Shown here: positions 34,386 through 43,603 of the stretch, in pieces
Layout of the letters: the number at the start of each line of letters is the position of its first letter
Position numbering within the stretch: the stretch's first letter is position 1
Assembly: GCF_000407505.1 (NCBI RefSeq)
Contig: NZ_ASWE01000003.1
Location: forward strand, 1-64,000
Origin: Enterococcus phoeniculicola ATCC BAA-412
Lineage (GTDB): Bacteria; Bacillota; Bacilli; Lactobacillales; Enterococcaceae
Direction: 5' to 3'
DNA: 64,000 bases
Notes under the pieces: generated by a model
Databases searched by the model: none
What the model saw: the letters and a program-made list of their open reading frames with translations, nothing else
What the model was told of the DNA's origin: nothing
Program-made: the position numbers and the translations under genes

Positions 34386-35705
34386 ATGAAAATGAATAAA
34401 TTTCTTTTAGGAACTGTCACGCTTTTGGCAGGAATGGTTTTATTTTCCGGATGTGGTAATAAATCAAAAGAAAATAACCTTAGCTCAAATGACGGAAAGA
34501 CGAAAGTTACTTTTTGGGCTGCGCCGAATCCAACACAATTGAAATATTGGCAGCAAATGGCGAAAGATTTTGAGAAACAAAATGACGATATTACGGTTGA
34601 AGTAACGCAAATGAAAGAAAGTCCTTCCTCAGAAGCGACTATCCAAAGTGCGATTGCATCAAACACAGCACCTACATTATCTGAAAATATTAATCGAAGC
34701 TTTGCAGCTCAATTAGCTGCTAGTCAAGCTATTTTACCTTTGGAGAAACAAGAGACCTTTGAGTCAATTGTTCAATCAAGAAAGATGAGTAAAACCATTG
34801 AAAGTTGGGAGTTTTCTGATGGTAGTCAATACGTGCTACCTGTTTACTCAAACCCAATCTTATTTGGCTGGCGTTTAGATTTACTGAAAGAATTAGGATT
34901 TGATGAAGCACCAAAAACGTATTCTGAACTATTAAAAGTTGTGGACAAAGTGAAAAAGACAGACAAAGCACTTTGGGCGAAAAAAGATTTAGCTGATCCA
35001 ACTGCATGGATGCGCTGGTTTGACTTTTTCCCGTTGTATGATGCAGCAAGTGAAGGTGCTAGCTTTGTTGAAAACGAAAAATTTTCAGCAGATGAAATCG
35101 CAATGAAAGATGTTTTTGAATTAATAAGCACATTGGCTGATGCTAAAGTTTTAAGAACAGGTGAGGCAACTGATCCTTTTGAAAATGGCGATAGCATTAT
35201 GACTGATTTAGGCCCATGGACATTTCCTAACTGGGAAGAAAAATATCCGGAATTGAAGTTTGGTGAAAATTATACTGTTACAACTCCTGTTGTACCAGAT
35301 GCCATGGCAGACAAAGAAACCATTTCAACTTATGCAGATGCAAAAGGAATTGTTATGTATGCACAAGCAACAAAAGAGGAGCAAGCTGCTGCAATGAAAT
35401 TTTTAGCATTTGTTTATGGGGATGAACAAAATGACATGAAGTTTTTAGAAATGACTTCACTTATCCCAGCGCGTGATGATGCGACAGAAAATGACACTTT
35501 CAAAGCCTACTTTGAAGAAAATCCTGCAATGAAAGTTTATGCAGAAAATGTTCCATACGCAGTTCCTGCGATGGATAATGAAAAATACAATGATATTCAA
35601 CAAGCTTTTGGCGAACAAGCATGGGTACCAGCCGTTCGAGGTGAAAAAGATGCTTCGACTGCTGTAACAGATGCCAAAAAAGCTGTCGAAGGGGCACTGC
35701 AATAA
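34386..35705 (+). CDS. Sugar ABC transporter substrate-binding lipoprotein
   Basis: 439 residues. A lipoprotein signal peptide ends in the lipobox LFSGC (cysteine near residue 20), followed by a mature family-1 extracellular solute-binding protein with the pattern VTFWAAPNPTQLKYWQQM and a two-lobe alternation. It is anchored on the outer face of the membrane and delivers a sugar to the two permeases encoded directly downstream (the stop and the next ATG share a base). The strong TTGGAGGAAT site gives efficient translation. The substrate is likely a mannose- or glucose-containing oligosaccharide, judging by the GH13 and GH130 genes in the operon. Confidence 0.92.
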   Translation: MKMNKFLLGTVTLLAGMVLFSGCGNKSKENNLSSNDGKTKVTFWAAPNPTQLKYWQQMAKDFEKQNDDITVEVTQMKESPSSEATIQSAIASNTAPTLSENINRSFAAQLAASQAILPLEKQETFESIVQSRKMSKTIESWEFSDGSQYVLPVYSNPILFGWRLDLLKELGFDEAPKTYSELLKVVDKVKKTDKALWAKKDLADPTAWMRWFDFFPLYDAASEGASFVENEKFSADEIAMKDVFELISTLADAKVLRTGEATDPFENGDSIMTDLGPWTFPNWEEKYPELKFGENYTVTTPVVPDAMADKETISTYADAKGIVMYAQATKEEQAAAMKFLAFVYGDEQNDMKFLEMTSLIPARDDATENDTFKAYFEENPAMKVYAENVPYAVPAMDNEKYNDIQQAFGEQAWVPAVRGEKDASTAVTDAKKAVEGALQ

Positions 35706-36580
35706 TGAACAAGAATACAAAATTGGGCTGGTCTTTTACCAGCCCCTATCTGATATTTACAGCGATTTTTTTCCTGCTTCCATTGTTCTGGTCATTTTGG
35801 CTAGCTTTAACGAGCTGGAATATGATTTCACCAACTGTAGAATTTGTTGGTTTCCAAAACTTTATTGATGCAGCAAAAAGTCCGGCAATTCGATCTGCAT
35901 TTGTAGTGACGTATAAGTTTTTGATTATCTTTGTTCCTATGGCACTTATTATGTCTATGGGAATTGCTTTATTGGTCAATAGTTTACCAAAGCTAAAAGG
36001 TTTGTATATGGTCGCTTTTTTTCTACCATACCTATCAAGTGGCGTGGTGACTTCATTAATCGTGAAAGGGTTATTGTCATACAATGGACCGTTTAATACA
36101 TTTTTACGTACAAAAATGGGCTGGGATATTGACTGGTTAGGGAATCCCCATACGGCAATTGTCATTGTATCTTTAATGATTGCATGGAAAATGTCGGGAT
36201 ATTACGCCTTGATTTTAATTTCAGGACTAGGAAATATCAATAAGGAAGTGTATGAGGCGGCTGCAATTGATGGGGTCAGTCCATGGACAAGCTTCTGGAA
36301 GATTACCTTTCCAATGCTTTATCCCGCATTTTTTACTGTAACAGTTTTAGCTGTCGGGATTAGTTTTGGAATATTTACCGAAGTTTATCAATTAACTGGT
36401 GGAGGACCAAATTTTGCAACAAATACTTGGCAAATGGAGATTTATAATCAGGCATTTGTCAATTTAAAATCAGGTTATGCATCTGCAGTTGCTTTAATGG
36501 CTTCTGTGGTAACTTTTGCTTCCATTGGGGTTATTCGTAAATTATTAGAAAAATGGGGTGAAAAAAATGGTTGGTCATAA
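35705..36580 (+). CDS. Carbohydrate ABC transporter permease 1 (MalF-like)
   Basis: 291 residues with six membrane helices, starting within the SBP stop codon. The EAA loop that contacts the ATPase is readable as EAAAIDGVSPWTSFWKITFPML. This is the first of the usual pair of CUT1-family permeases. It overlaps the next permease reading frame, so both subunits are made together. No ATPase gene is present in the operon, and the transporter must borrow one. Confidence 0.92.
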   Translation: MNKNTKLGWSFTSPYLIFTAIFFLLPLFWSFWLALTSWNMISPTVEFVGFQNFIDAAKSPAIRSAFVVTYKFLIIFVPMALIMSMGIALLVNSLPKLKGLYMVAFFLPYLSSGVVTSLIVKGLLSYNGPFNTFLRTKMGWDIDWLGNPHTAIVIVSLMIAWKMSGYYALILISGLGNINKEVYEAAAIDGVSPWTSFWKITFPMLYPAFFTVTVLAVGISFGIFTEVYQLTGGGPNFATNTWQMEIYNQAFVNLKSGYASAVALMASVVTFASIGVIRKLLEKWGEKNGWS

Positions 36581-37403
36581 ACGTTCAAAAAAGAAAACTG
36601 GGTTACTTTATGCTGTGACGACTTTAGTCATGCTAATCATGACATTCCCATTTTTATATCTTGTTTTACATTCTTTTGCAGAATGGAATCAAGTAGATAG
36701 AAAAATTATTCCAACAAGCTTTAGCTTACGCTCGTGGACATGGCTGTTTGGCGGTTCCGCTACATCGGCAGACATTCCTTGGATTGGCGCTTTTGTTAAT
36801 ACAACCATTGTTGCAACGATTGCTACATTGTTAATGCTTATCTTTGCTTTAATGGTCGGCTATGCCCTTGCAAAAATCGAATTTAAAGGGAAGAAATTCG
36901 TAAATAGCTTTATTCTTTTTCAAATGTTCTTTCCGGCAATCATTCTGTTAATTCCACAATTTCTGATGGTTACAAAAATTGGTTTGCTTGATTCTTATGC
37001 AGGAATGATTATCCCAACGGCCATTAGTCTATGGGCAATATTCATGTATACCAATTTCTTTAAAGCCATTCCGGATGCGTTGATTGAAGCAGCGAAGTTA
37101 GATGGAGCTACAGAATTACAGGTTCTATTTAAAGTAGTGCTGCCCATGTCTAAATCAATTACGACTGTGATTTTTCTTTTTCTTTTCACGGATCGGTGGA
37201 CGAACTTATTGTGGGACATGATAGTTTCAAAAAGCGATAGCACCGTTACATTAAACGTATTAATCTCTCAAATGTTTGGTCCTTATGCGACTTATCCTGG
37301 TCCAATGTATGCTGCTTCTGTATTGTTGACGCTACCATTAATTGTGTTGTTTTTGATTTTTTCTAAACGATTCCAAGATGGTATGCAGTTTACATTGAAA
37401 TAA
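36567..37403 (+). CDS. Carbohydrate ABC transporter permease 2 (MalG-like)
   Basis: 278 residues from the ATG at 36567, six bases after GGGTGA; an in-frame GTG at 36558 overlaps that site. Six membrane helices and the EAA loop EAAKLDGATELQVLFKVVLPM are present. It partners the preceding permease, whose last 14 bases overlap this gene. The gene is followed after 11 bases by the GH13 gene, so uptake and hydrolysis are co-expressed. Confidence 0.92.
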   Translation: MVGHKRSKKKTGLLYAVTTLVMLIMTFPFLYLVLHSFAEWNQVDRKIIPTSFSLRSWTWLFGGSATSADIPWIGAFVNTTIVATIATLLMLIFALMVGYALAKIEFKGKKFVNSFILFQMFFPAIILLIPQFLMVTKIGLLDSYAGMIIPTAISLWAIFMYTNFFKAIPDALIEAAKLDGATELQVLFKVVLPMSKSITTVIFLFLFTDRWTNLLWDMIVSKSDSTVTLNVLISQMFGPYATYPGPMYAASVLLTLPLIVLFLIFSKRFQDGMQFTLK

Positions 37404-37414
37404 GAGGGAAAAAT

Positions 37415-38923
37415 ATGTGGTGGGAAAAAGCTGTTTTTTATGAAATTTATATTGCTTCTTTTGCAGATGGTAACGGAGATGGAATCGGTGATATTTGCGG
37501 TATTCGTGAACGCTTATCTTATTTAAAAGAATGCGGGATTGATGCACTTTGGTTAACGCCTTTTTACCCTTCTCCTAGAGTAGATAACGGGTATGATGTA
37601 TCCGACTATTGTGCGGTTGATTTGCAATATGGAACACTTGATGAGTTTCGTCTCTTATTAGAGGAAGCCCATCAGCTAAAGATTAAAGTAATTATTGATG
37701 TTGTATTTAATCATACGTCGACTGCACATCCGTGGTTTATCGAGTCATCTTCCAGTAAGGATAACCTGAAACGTGATTGGTATATTTGGCGAGACTCTCC
37801 TAATAATTGGGAAAGCTTTTTTGGCGGTACTGCTTGGAAATTTGATGAAAAAACAAATCAGTATTATTATCATAGCTTTGCTGAAGAGCAGGCAGATTTA
37901 AATTGGCAAAATCCTGAAGTACAGCAGGCAATTTTTGATGTGTTACTTTTTTGGATAAATCAAGGAGTCGATGGATTTCGTTTTGATGTCATAAATAATT
38001 TAACGACAGCAAATGATTTTGAAGAAAATCCTATGAACGAAAATGGTGAACAAGAGCATCTTTATGATGTAAATCAAGAGGGAATCGTCTCTGTTCTTCA
38101 ACAGATGATTCAACGAATAAAAGCAGTTGATCCTGCTATTTTTACAGTAGCCGAAATCAGTTCGGATCAGCTGCCGGTTATTTCCAGATATGTTCAGGAA
38201 GACTTATTTGATACAGCATTTAATTTCAATCTAGGTAGTGTTGAAAAGCTTGATTTAAAAAGAATCACTGATGAATTTATACAGATGAATGCGCAAAAAA
38301 ACTTACCAACGCTCTTTTTTAACAGTCATGATATGGGGCGTTCATGGAATCGGCTAGCCAATGGCGAGTGGGCACTTTATCAGTTGCTGGCAGTCTTTAT
38401 GTTGATCAATCGAGGAGTTCCATTCTTATTTCAAGGAGAAGAACAGGGACTAGGCGATTATTTGCCTAAAAATTTTGCTGAGGTCAGGGATATTCAAGCA
38501 AAAAATAAATATCAAGAACTATGTCTTTCGCTGGATGAGGAACAAGCGCTTTTATTAGCCAATGAAGTCAATCGCGATCGTTCTCGAGGGATGATTCCAT
38601 GGGAAAGTAATCAGCAGAAGGGTTGGATTGGACTTAGTCAGAAGAATCAGAAACAAGCGCTCATTTTAAAGACCTATCAAGAATTAATTCGTTTGAGAAA
38701 AATGGAGGGCCCTTTTAAAACAATCTCTGATATTACCTTAAAACAAGAGTGTCTAAGTTACCATGCTGGGCAACTGTCGATCATTTTGAATTTTGGTCAA
38801 ACAGAAATAGAGCAATTCTTAGAAAAAGAGATGGAAACCGTTTTTGGTACCGGAAAAGTTAGTCGTGAGCGGTTGGTGAACGTACCGCCAAGATCCTGCT
38901 GGATTGGAAAGGAAAAACAATGA
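37415..38923 (+). CDS. GH13 alpha-glucosidase (oligo-1,6-glucosidase-like)
   Basis: 502 residues, cytoplasmic. The four GH13 signature regions are present: DVVFNHTS; the nucleophile in GFRFDVINN (about D191); the acid/base in VAEISS (about E247); and NSHDMGR (about D306) in place of the more common NHDQ. The start YEIYIASFADGNGDGIGD is typical of the oligo-1,6-glucosidase/dextran-glucosidase/trehalose-6-P-hydrolase group. It is somewhat shorter at the C-terminus than classical members (about 530-560). It should cleave alpha-glucosidic bonds of the imported oligosaccharide. Its stop overlaps the next ATG by four bases. Exact linkage and substrate are unknown. Confidence 0.88.
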   Translation: MWWEKAVFYEIYIASFADGNGDGIGDICGIRERLSYLKECGIDALWLTPFYPSPRVDNGYDVSDYCAVDLQYGTLDEFRLLLEEAHQLKIKVIIDVVFNHTSTAHPWFIESSSSKDNLKRDWYIWRDSPNNWESFFGGTAWKFDEKTNQYYYHSFAEEQADLNWQNPEVQQAIFDVLLFWINQGVDGFRFDVINNLTTANDFEENPMNENGEQEHLYDVNQEGIVSVLQQMIQRIKAVDPAIFTVAEISSDQLPVISRYVQEDLFDTAFNFNLGSVEKLDLKRITDEFIQMNAQKNLPTLFFNSHDMGRSWNRLANGEWALYQLLAVFMLINRGVPFLFQGEEQGLGDYLPKNFAEVRDIQAKNKYQELCLSLDEEQALLLANEVNRDRSRGMIPWESNQQKGWIGLSQKNQKQALILKTYQELIRLRKMEGPFKTISDITLKQECLSYHAGQLSIILNFGQTEIEQFLEKEMETVFGTGKVSRERLVNVPPRSCWIGKEKQ

Positions 38924-39822
38924 TTGATAGCAAAGAACTACTTCAAGAATATAGAAAAAAAACTGTTGAAAAGAAACAAGCGGCTACTCTACGTTTTACA
39001 GGAGTAGGAGAGCAAGACGTGTACAATATTACCGCACCATTTGAATTAGCAGGACAAGAAGTACTTGCTGGACGGATTGAAGCCAGAGATAGTGAAGCTT
39101 CCACAGTAGGTTTATTTACGCAAACAGAGGAAAATAACTGGTCAAGAATTTCTGATGGAATCAATTTGCCGCTACAGGATCCATTTTTTACACGTATCGA
39201 TGGAAAAGTCATTCTCGGTGGTGTCGATGTTGTGTTCTCCGAAGAAGGACAGGCAAAATGGCGTACGGTCTTTTATCAGCTAGAAAGTGTCTCTGAGGCA
39301 AAACAGATATTTGTTGGACCTTGGGGGATGAAGGATCTGCGTTTGAAGCAATTAACTAACGGAGAAATAGTGGTACTGACTCGTCCGCAAGGAAAAAAAG
39401 GTGGACGTGGAAAGATTGGTGCAATTGTCATCAGTCATATGAATGAACTGACCATTGAAAAAATTAATGAAGCCCCTCTTCTTGAAAACCAGTTTTGTGA
39501 AGAGGAATGGGGTGGTGCAAATGAGATTTATGAAAGAGACAACACACTTTGGGTCTTAGGTCACATTGCAAATTTTGATGAACAAGGAAATCGTCATTAC
39601 TATGCCATGAGCTTTTGTTTTGACCGTGCTAAACATGCCATGACAAAAGTAAAAATTATTGCAGAAAGAAGTGATTTCTTGGATGGACCATCAAAACGTC
39701 CTGATTTGGAAGATGTTGTTTTCAGTGGTGGACTGAGGTTCACTGGCAATCATGCCATTCTTTATGCAGGTATCAGTGATGCTGGTGCGCAAAAGCTTGA
39801 AATAGAAAATCCATTTAAGTAG
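38920..39822 (+). CDS. DUF1861 / MTP1-like family protein
   Basis: 300 residues without signal or membrane segment. The sequence repeats beta-strand blocks with D-P-F-F-T-R, GPWGMKDLRL and EEEWGGANEIYERDN, which fit a five-bladed beta-propeller. I assign it to the DUF1861 family, whose relatives include the Leishmania MTP mannosyltransferase/phosphorylases and which is structurally close to GH130. No bacterial member is firmly characterised to my knowledge. It is coupled to the GH13 gene by ATGA and precedes a GH130 gene, so a role in making or breaking a mannoside is the best inference. An alternative is a non-catalytic propeller partner. Confidence 0.72.
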   Translation: MIDSKELLQEYRKKTVEKKQAATLRFTGVGEQDVYNITAPFELAGQEVLAGRIEARDSEASTVGLFTQTEENNWSRISDGINLPLQDPFFTRIDGKVILGGVDVVFSEEGQAKWRTVFYQLESVSEAKQIFVGPWGMKDLRLKQLTNGEIVVLTRPQGKKGGRGKIGAIVISHMNELTIEKINEAPLLENQFCEEEWGGANEIYERDNTLWVLGHIANFDEQGNRHYYAMSFCFDRAKHAMTKVKIIAERSDFLDGPSKRPDLEDVVFSGGLRFTGNHAILYAGISDAGAQKLEIENPFK

Positions 39823-39834
39823 AGGTTAATAAAA

Positions 39835-40902
39835 ATGAAAATAGAACGTTTTAAAGAAAATCCATTAATTACACCCGAAGATGTCAAACCATTACATGAA
39901 GGATATGAAGTAATCGGTGCATTCAATGGGGGTGTTGCAAAATATAAAGATGAGGTTCTGCTTTTATTACGAGTTGCAGAGCGCCCAATTTCAGAAGATC
40001 CAAACGTCATTAAAGCTCCTGTATATGATCCAGAAACGAAGACGATGGAGGTGTTAACTTTCAATCGTGATGATGAGACCTATGATTTTGAAGACCCGCG
40101 AATGATTCGAAAAAAAGACCGATTAGACAGCTTTGTGTATTTGACTTCTCTTTCTTATATCCGTATTGCCCGCAGTAAAGACGGTCATCATTTCACAGTG
40201 GATGAGGAAGCTTTTCTCTATCCTTTTAATGAGTATCAAACGTATGGAATAGAGGATGCCCGTTGCACACAAATCGGAGAAACGTTTTATATTAATTTCA
40301 GCTCTGTTTCACCAAAGGGTGTTTGTGATTCCTTGGTTTCAACACAAGATTTTCAGACTTATCAAGATCTTGGCAATATTTTTGCACCCGAAAATAAAGA
40401 TGTTTTAATTTTTCCAGAAAAAATCAACGGAAAATACTATGCGCTCCATCGTCCTTCACTAAAAAGTATTGGTAATTATGATATTTGGATTGCCTCTTCA
40501 CCAGATTTAGTCAGTTGGGGAAATCATCACCATTTATTGGGCATTCGGGAAAATAATTGGGATAGTGGTCGAATTGGCGGCGGCTTGGTACCTATTCGAA
40601 CGGAGCAAGGCTGGCTAGTAATCTACCATGGTGCAACAAAGGAACATCGTTATTGTATGGGCGCAGCACTTTTAGATTTAGAAAATCCAACACGTGTTAT
40701 TGCAAGAAGTCTGCAGCCAATTATGGAACCTGAAGCGGACTATGAAAAAAATGGCTTTTTTGGCGATGTTGTCTTTGGCTGTGGCGGGATACAAGAAGAA
40801 GATCAGTTAACGATGTATTATGGTGTGGCGGATACATCTATGGCAGGCTGTACGTTATCAATATCAGCAATTTTACAACAACTAAAAGAGGAAAATGAAT
40901 GA
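39835..40902 (+). CDS. GH130 family mannoside phosphorylase
   Basis: 355 residues, a five-bladed beta-propeller family. Conserved GH130 blocks are visible: NPLITPEDV near the start, GVAKYKDEVLLLLRVAERP, FEDPRMIRKKDR, GIEDARCTQIGETFYINFS, and a late HGATKEHRYCMGAALLDLENP. GH130 enzymes phosphorolyse beta-mannosides to alpha-mannose 1-phosphate (some hydrolyse them). Phosphate-binding Arg/His positions appear conserved, favouring phosphorylase. The gene overlaps the phosphohexomutase gene by four bases, fitting a route from sugar 1-phosphate to sugar 6-phosphate. The exact mannoside (beta-1,2 or beta-1,4) cannot be told. Confidence 0.85.
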   Translation: MKIERFKENPLITPEDVKPLHEGYEVIGAFNGGVAKYKDEVLLLLRVAERPISEDPNVIKAPVYDPETKTMEVLTFNRDDETYDFEDPRMIRKKDRLDSFVYLTSLSYIRIARSKDGHHFTVDEEAFLYPFNEYQTYGIEDARCTQIGETFYINFSSVSPKGVCDSLVSTQDFQTYQDLGNIFAPENKDVLIFPEKINGKYYALHRPSLKSIGNYDIWIASSPDLVSWGNHHHLLGIRENNWDSGRIGGGLVPIRTEQGWLVIYHGATKEHRYCMGAALLDLENPTRVIARSLQPIMEPEADYEKNGFFGDVVFGCGGIQEEDQLTMYYGVADTSMAGCTLSISAILQQLKEENE

Positions 40903-42617
40903 AATGGCAAGAGAAATATCAAGAGTGGCGTACTGAGCCACAGCTAGATTTGGATATGAAGGAACAATTAAGGATGCTCTCAGATCCAGCTATGTTGGAA
41001 GACCGATTTTATGATTATTTGAGCTTTGGGACAGGAGGAATGAGAGGGGAGCTTGGAGTTGGCATCAATCGTATGAATTCCTACACGATTCGACGTGTAG
41101 CTCTTGGTTTAGCTACGTACATTCAAGAGGAAAATGCGTCACAGCAAGGGGTTGTGATTGCTTTTGACAATCGTCATGGATCAAAAGAGTTCGCAGAATG
41201 GACAGCTCGTGTTTTAGCTAGTCAGGAAATTCGAGTCTATTTATCCGATCAGCTAAGACCAACACCTGAACTTTCTTTTCTAGTTCGATATTATAAAGCA
41301 TTTGCGGGTGTGATGATTACTGCTAGTCACAATCCGAAACAATACAATGGATTTAAAGTATATGGATCTGATGGCGGACAGATTACGCTAGCGACAGCAG
41401 AACGGTTAATGGCTATTTTGAAAAGTAGTCAAAATGAGCTGACGATTGAAGCAGATTCGTTAATCAGTTATGTTGATAAAGGACTAGTTCATATTTTTGG
41501 GGAGGAAGTGGACGACCGATACTTAGATGAGCTGGAGAATGTGATTCAAGATCAAAAAAAGGTTCGTCAGTTTGGCTCTAAGCTATCTGTTGTATATACG
41601 CCTTTACATGGAGCAGGTAATCATTTGATGCAAAAGGCGTTTCAACGAATCGGACTGACCAATCTGCACATTGTAGAGGAGCAAGCAGTACCAGACCCAG
41701 ATTTTTCTACGGTCACTTCGCCTAATCCCGAAGACCGTGAAGCGTTTAGACTTGCTTTGAACGAAGCAGAAAAGTTTCCGACACAGCTTGTCATAGCTAC
41801 TGATCCAGATGCAGATCGACTAGGGGTAGTGGTTCTTAAAGAGGGACAGCCCATCTTTCTTACGGGAAATCAAATTGGTGTGTTGTTACTTGATTACTTA
41901 ATAAGAGTCAAACAAAGCAAATCAGAAAACTTAGAAAATTATTTTCTGGCAAAAACAATTGTAACGTCAGATTTAGGGGCAAAAATTGCTGAGGACTATG
42001 GAATCGAAGTGAGAAATACACTAACTGGATTTAAATTTATTGGTGAACAAATTCAGATATCGGAAAAATTAGGGGATAAGGAATTTCTTATTGGCTATGA
42101 AGAAAGTTATGGCTACCTTATTTCGCCATTTGTTAGAGATAAGGATGCTATCCAAGCAGCTGTCTTGTTAGCTGAGACAGCACTAGATTGTTATCTTTAC
42201 GGGGAAGATTTAGTGGATCGGCTGATTAGCATTTACGACCGTTATGGGTATTATGAAGAACAACTGGAGACACAGGTATTTTCTGGAAGAGAGGGGATTT
42301 TAAGGATGAAGCAACAGCTAGATCGATTGAGAAATGCCTCTTTTTCTAACTTAGATACGTTTGAGCTAGCTTGCAGGGAAGATTACCTAGTCTCTGAAAG
42401 AATAGTCGCAGGACAAAAAGTAGAGAAATTAACCTTGCCATCCTCTAATGTGCTCAAATATATTTTTACAGACGGTTCATGGATTTGCCTAAGACCTTCA
42501 GGAACAGAGCCCAAATTTAAAATTTACTATTCTGTAAATGAAAAGAGTCAAGAACGTGCAAAGTGTAAATTAATCCATTTAAAAAAAGCTTTTACGGAAT
42601 TGATGAAAGAGCTGTAA
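40899..42617 (+). CDS. Phosphoglucomutase/phosphomannomutase
   Basis: 572 residues, the length of Firmicute PgcA-type phosphohexomutases. The phosphoserine loop TASHNPKQYNGFK carries the catalytic serine, the metal loop ATDPDADRLG is complete, the sugar-binding loop reads IGYEESYGY, and the phosphate loop RPSGTEPKFKIYY is near the end. It converts hexose 1-phosphate to hexose 6-phosphate. Its place at the end of the GH13-DUF1861-GH130 operon suggests that it processes the mannose 1-phosphate (or glucose 1-phosphate) released there. A terminator-like stem follows at 42681. Confidence 0.93.
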   Translation: MKWQEKYQEWRTEPQLDLDMKEQLRMLSDPAMLEDRFYDYLSFGTGGMRGELGVGINRMNSYTIRRVALGLATYIQEENASQQGVVIAFDNRHGSKEFAEWTARVLASQEIRVYLSDQLRPTPELSFLVRYYKAFAGVMITASHNPKQYNGFKVYGSDGGQITLATAERLMAILKSSQNELTIEADSLISYVDKGLVHIFGEEVDDRYLDELENVIQDQKKVRQFGSKLSVVYTPLHGAGNHLMQKAFQRIGLTNLHIVEEQAVPDPDFSTVTSPNPEDREAFRLALNEAEKFPTQLVIATDPDADRLGVVVLKEGQPIFLTGNQIGVLLLDYLIRVKQSKSENLENYFLAKTIVTSDLGAKIAEDYGIEVRNTLTGFKFIGEQIQISEKLGDKEFLIGYEESYGYLISPFVRDKDAIQAAVLLAETALDCYLYGEDLVDRLISIYDRYGYYEEQLETQVFSGREGILRMKQQLDRLRNASFSNLDTFELACREDYLVSERIVAGQKVEKLTLPSSNVLKYIFTDGSWICLRPSGTEPKFKIYYSVNEKSQERAKCKLIHLKKAFTELMKEL

Positions 42618-42982
42618 TGATAGAAATCGAGTCGTGTTCAGGACTGAAAAGTTCAGTTTCGTGAATTCTGTCTTATTACTGAGGTCGGAGCAGAAGTGTT
42701 TTGCTCCGGCCTCGTCGTATTTTTACGGTACTGGATAAGAGTTCAAAGAGGACGGAAGTGGAATCCTCTAATCTCTCTTCTTTGAATTTAAAAATACTTT
42801 GCGGTTTTCTTCTTTTTTTCCACTATGCTTTCGGCTGTCTTTTTAGATAAGAGGCATCTCCCTAAATGCGTAGGCTTCCTATTCAGTAATCTCTATCAGT
42901 GTGTAAAATAGTATTTTTTTCGTTCACGCTGTACACTGGAATAAAAAGATACAATAAGTTTATTTGAGAAAGGAGAAAAAAG
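42618..42982 (+). other. Gene-free stretch with terminator
   Basis: About 365 bases between the phosphohexomutase and a GNAT gene. It contains the terminator at 42681-42726; the remainder shows nothing I can assign beyond the AAGGAG site of the next gene. Confidence 0.5.
42681..42726 (+). terminator. Terminator of the GH13/GH130 operon
   Basis: A 12-bp stem (42681-42692 with 42702-42713, one wobble pair) is followed by GTCGTA and then TTTTT. The T-run is slightly displaced, so efficiency may be modest. Confidence 0.65.
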
Positions 42983-43435
42983 ATGATTACTTTTGTTACA
43001 CTTAATCAAGTGGCTACTTCCCCTCAAAATTGGGTATCATATACGCAACAAATTGACGCATTTGACTGGAATGGAGCCAAGTTTCTAGCCAACAAAATGA
43101 AAAAACAGTTAGGGGAGAAAGAAAGGGTTACGCTAGCATTAGATGGAGAACAGGTAATTGGAATTGGTGCGCTGGTTAATAAAGATATTGTTGAGATACC
43201 AGAGACCCCTTACTTTAGCACGTTGTATGTGTTACCTTCCTACAGAAACTATCATTTCGCACGTAAAATTGTTAGAAAAACTGTATCAGAAGCAAAGAAT
43301 CTAAACTATAAACAGATTTATGTGGTAACACAGTTAGAGAATTTTTATGAAAAGTTGGGGTTCACCTATAAAAAACAAGTGATAGATTTTATGGGTAGGG
43401 AGATGAAACTTTATCGCCAAGAGCTACTCTTATAA
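42983..43435 (+). CDS. GNAT-family N-acetyltransferase
   Basis: 150 residues, ATG after AAGGAG. The acetyl-CoA fold is recognisable: a beta-strand with YFSTLYVLPSYRNYHFARKIV, where R-N-Y-H-F-A occupies the Q/R-x-x-G-x-G/A pyrophosphate loop in a degenerate form, followed by IYVVTQLENFYEKLGF, the typical end of the fold. The substrate is unknown. It stands alone between the GH130 operon and the oppositely oriented AraC gene. The loop lacks its usual glycine, so activity is not certain. Confidence 0.75.
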   Translation: MITFVTLNQVATSPQNWVSYTQQIDAFDWNGAKFLANKMKKQLGEKERVTLALDGEQVIGIGALVNKDIVEIPETPYFSTLYVLPSYRNYHFARKIVRKTVSEAKNLNYKQIYVVTQLENFYEKLGFTYKKQVIDFMGREMKLYRQELLL

Positions 43436-43603
43436 AGAGAATATGGATTTTTATGAGTGTCTGGATCGGCGTAGATTACCTCTTTTGAGACAGAAGAAAA
43501 ATCCCTATGAAGTAGATTTAAAATCCTTGGCTTACTTTACAGGGAGATTTCATTGAGCTTTTCACTCTTGAGAGAGTGGTTCAATTCTGTTTGGAAGACT
43601 TTT

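Noticed and set aside
34386-37403. Broken ABC transporter because the ATPase is missing
   Set aside because: All three CUT1 operons here lack an ATPase and are otherwise intact. Sharing one ATPase is normal for this group.
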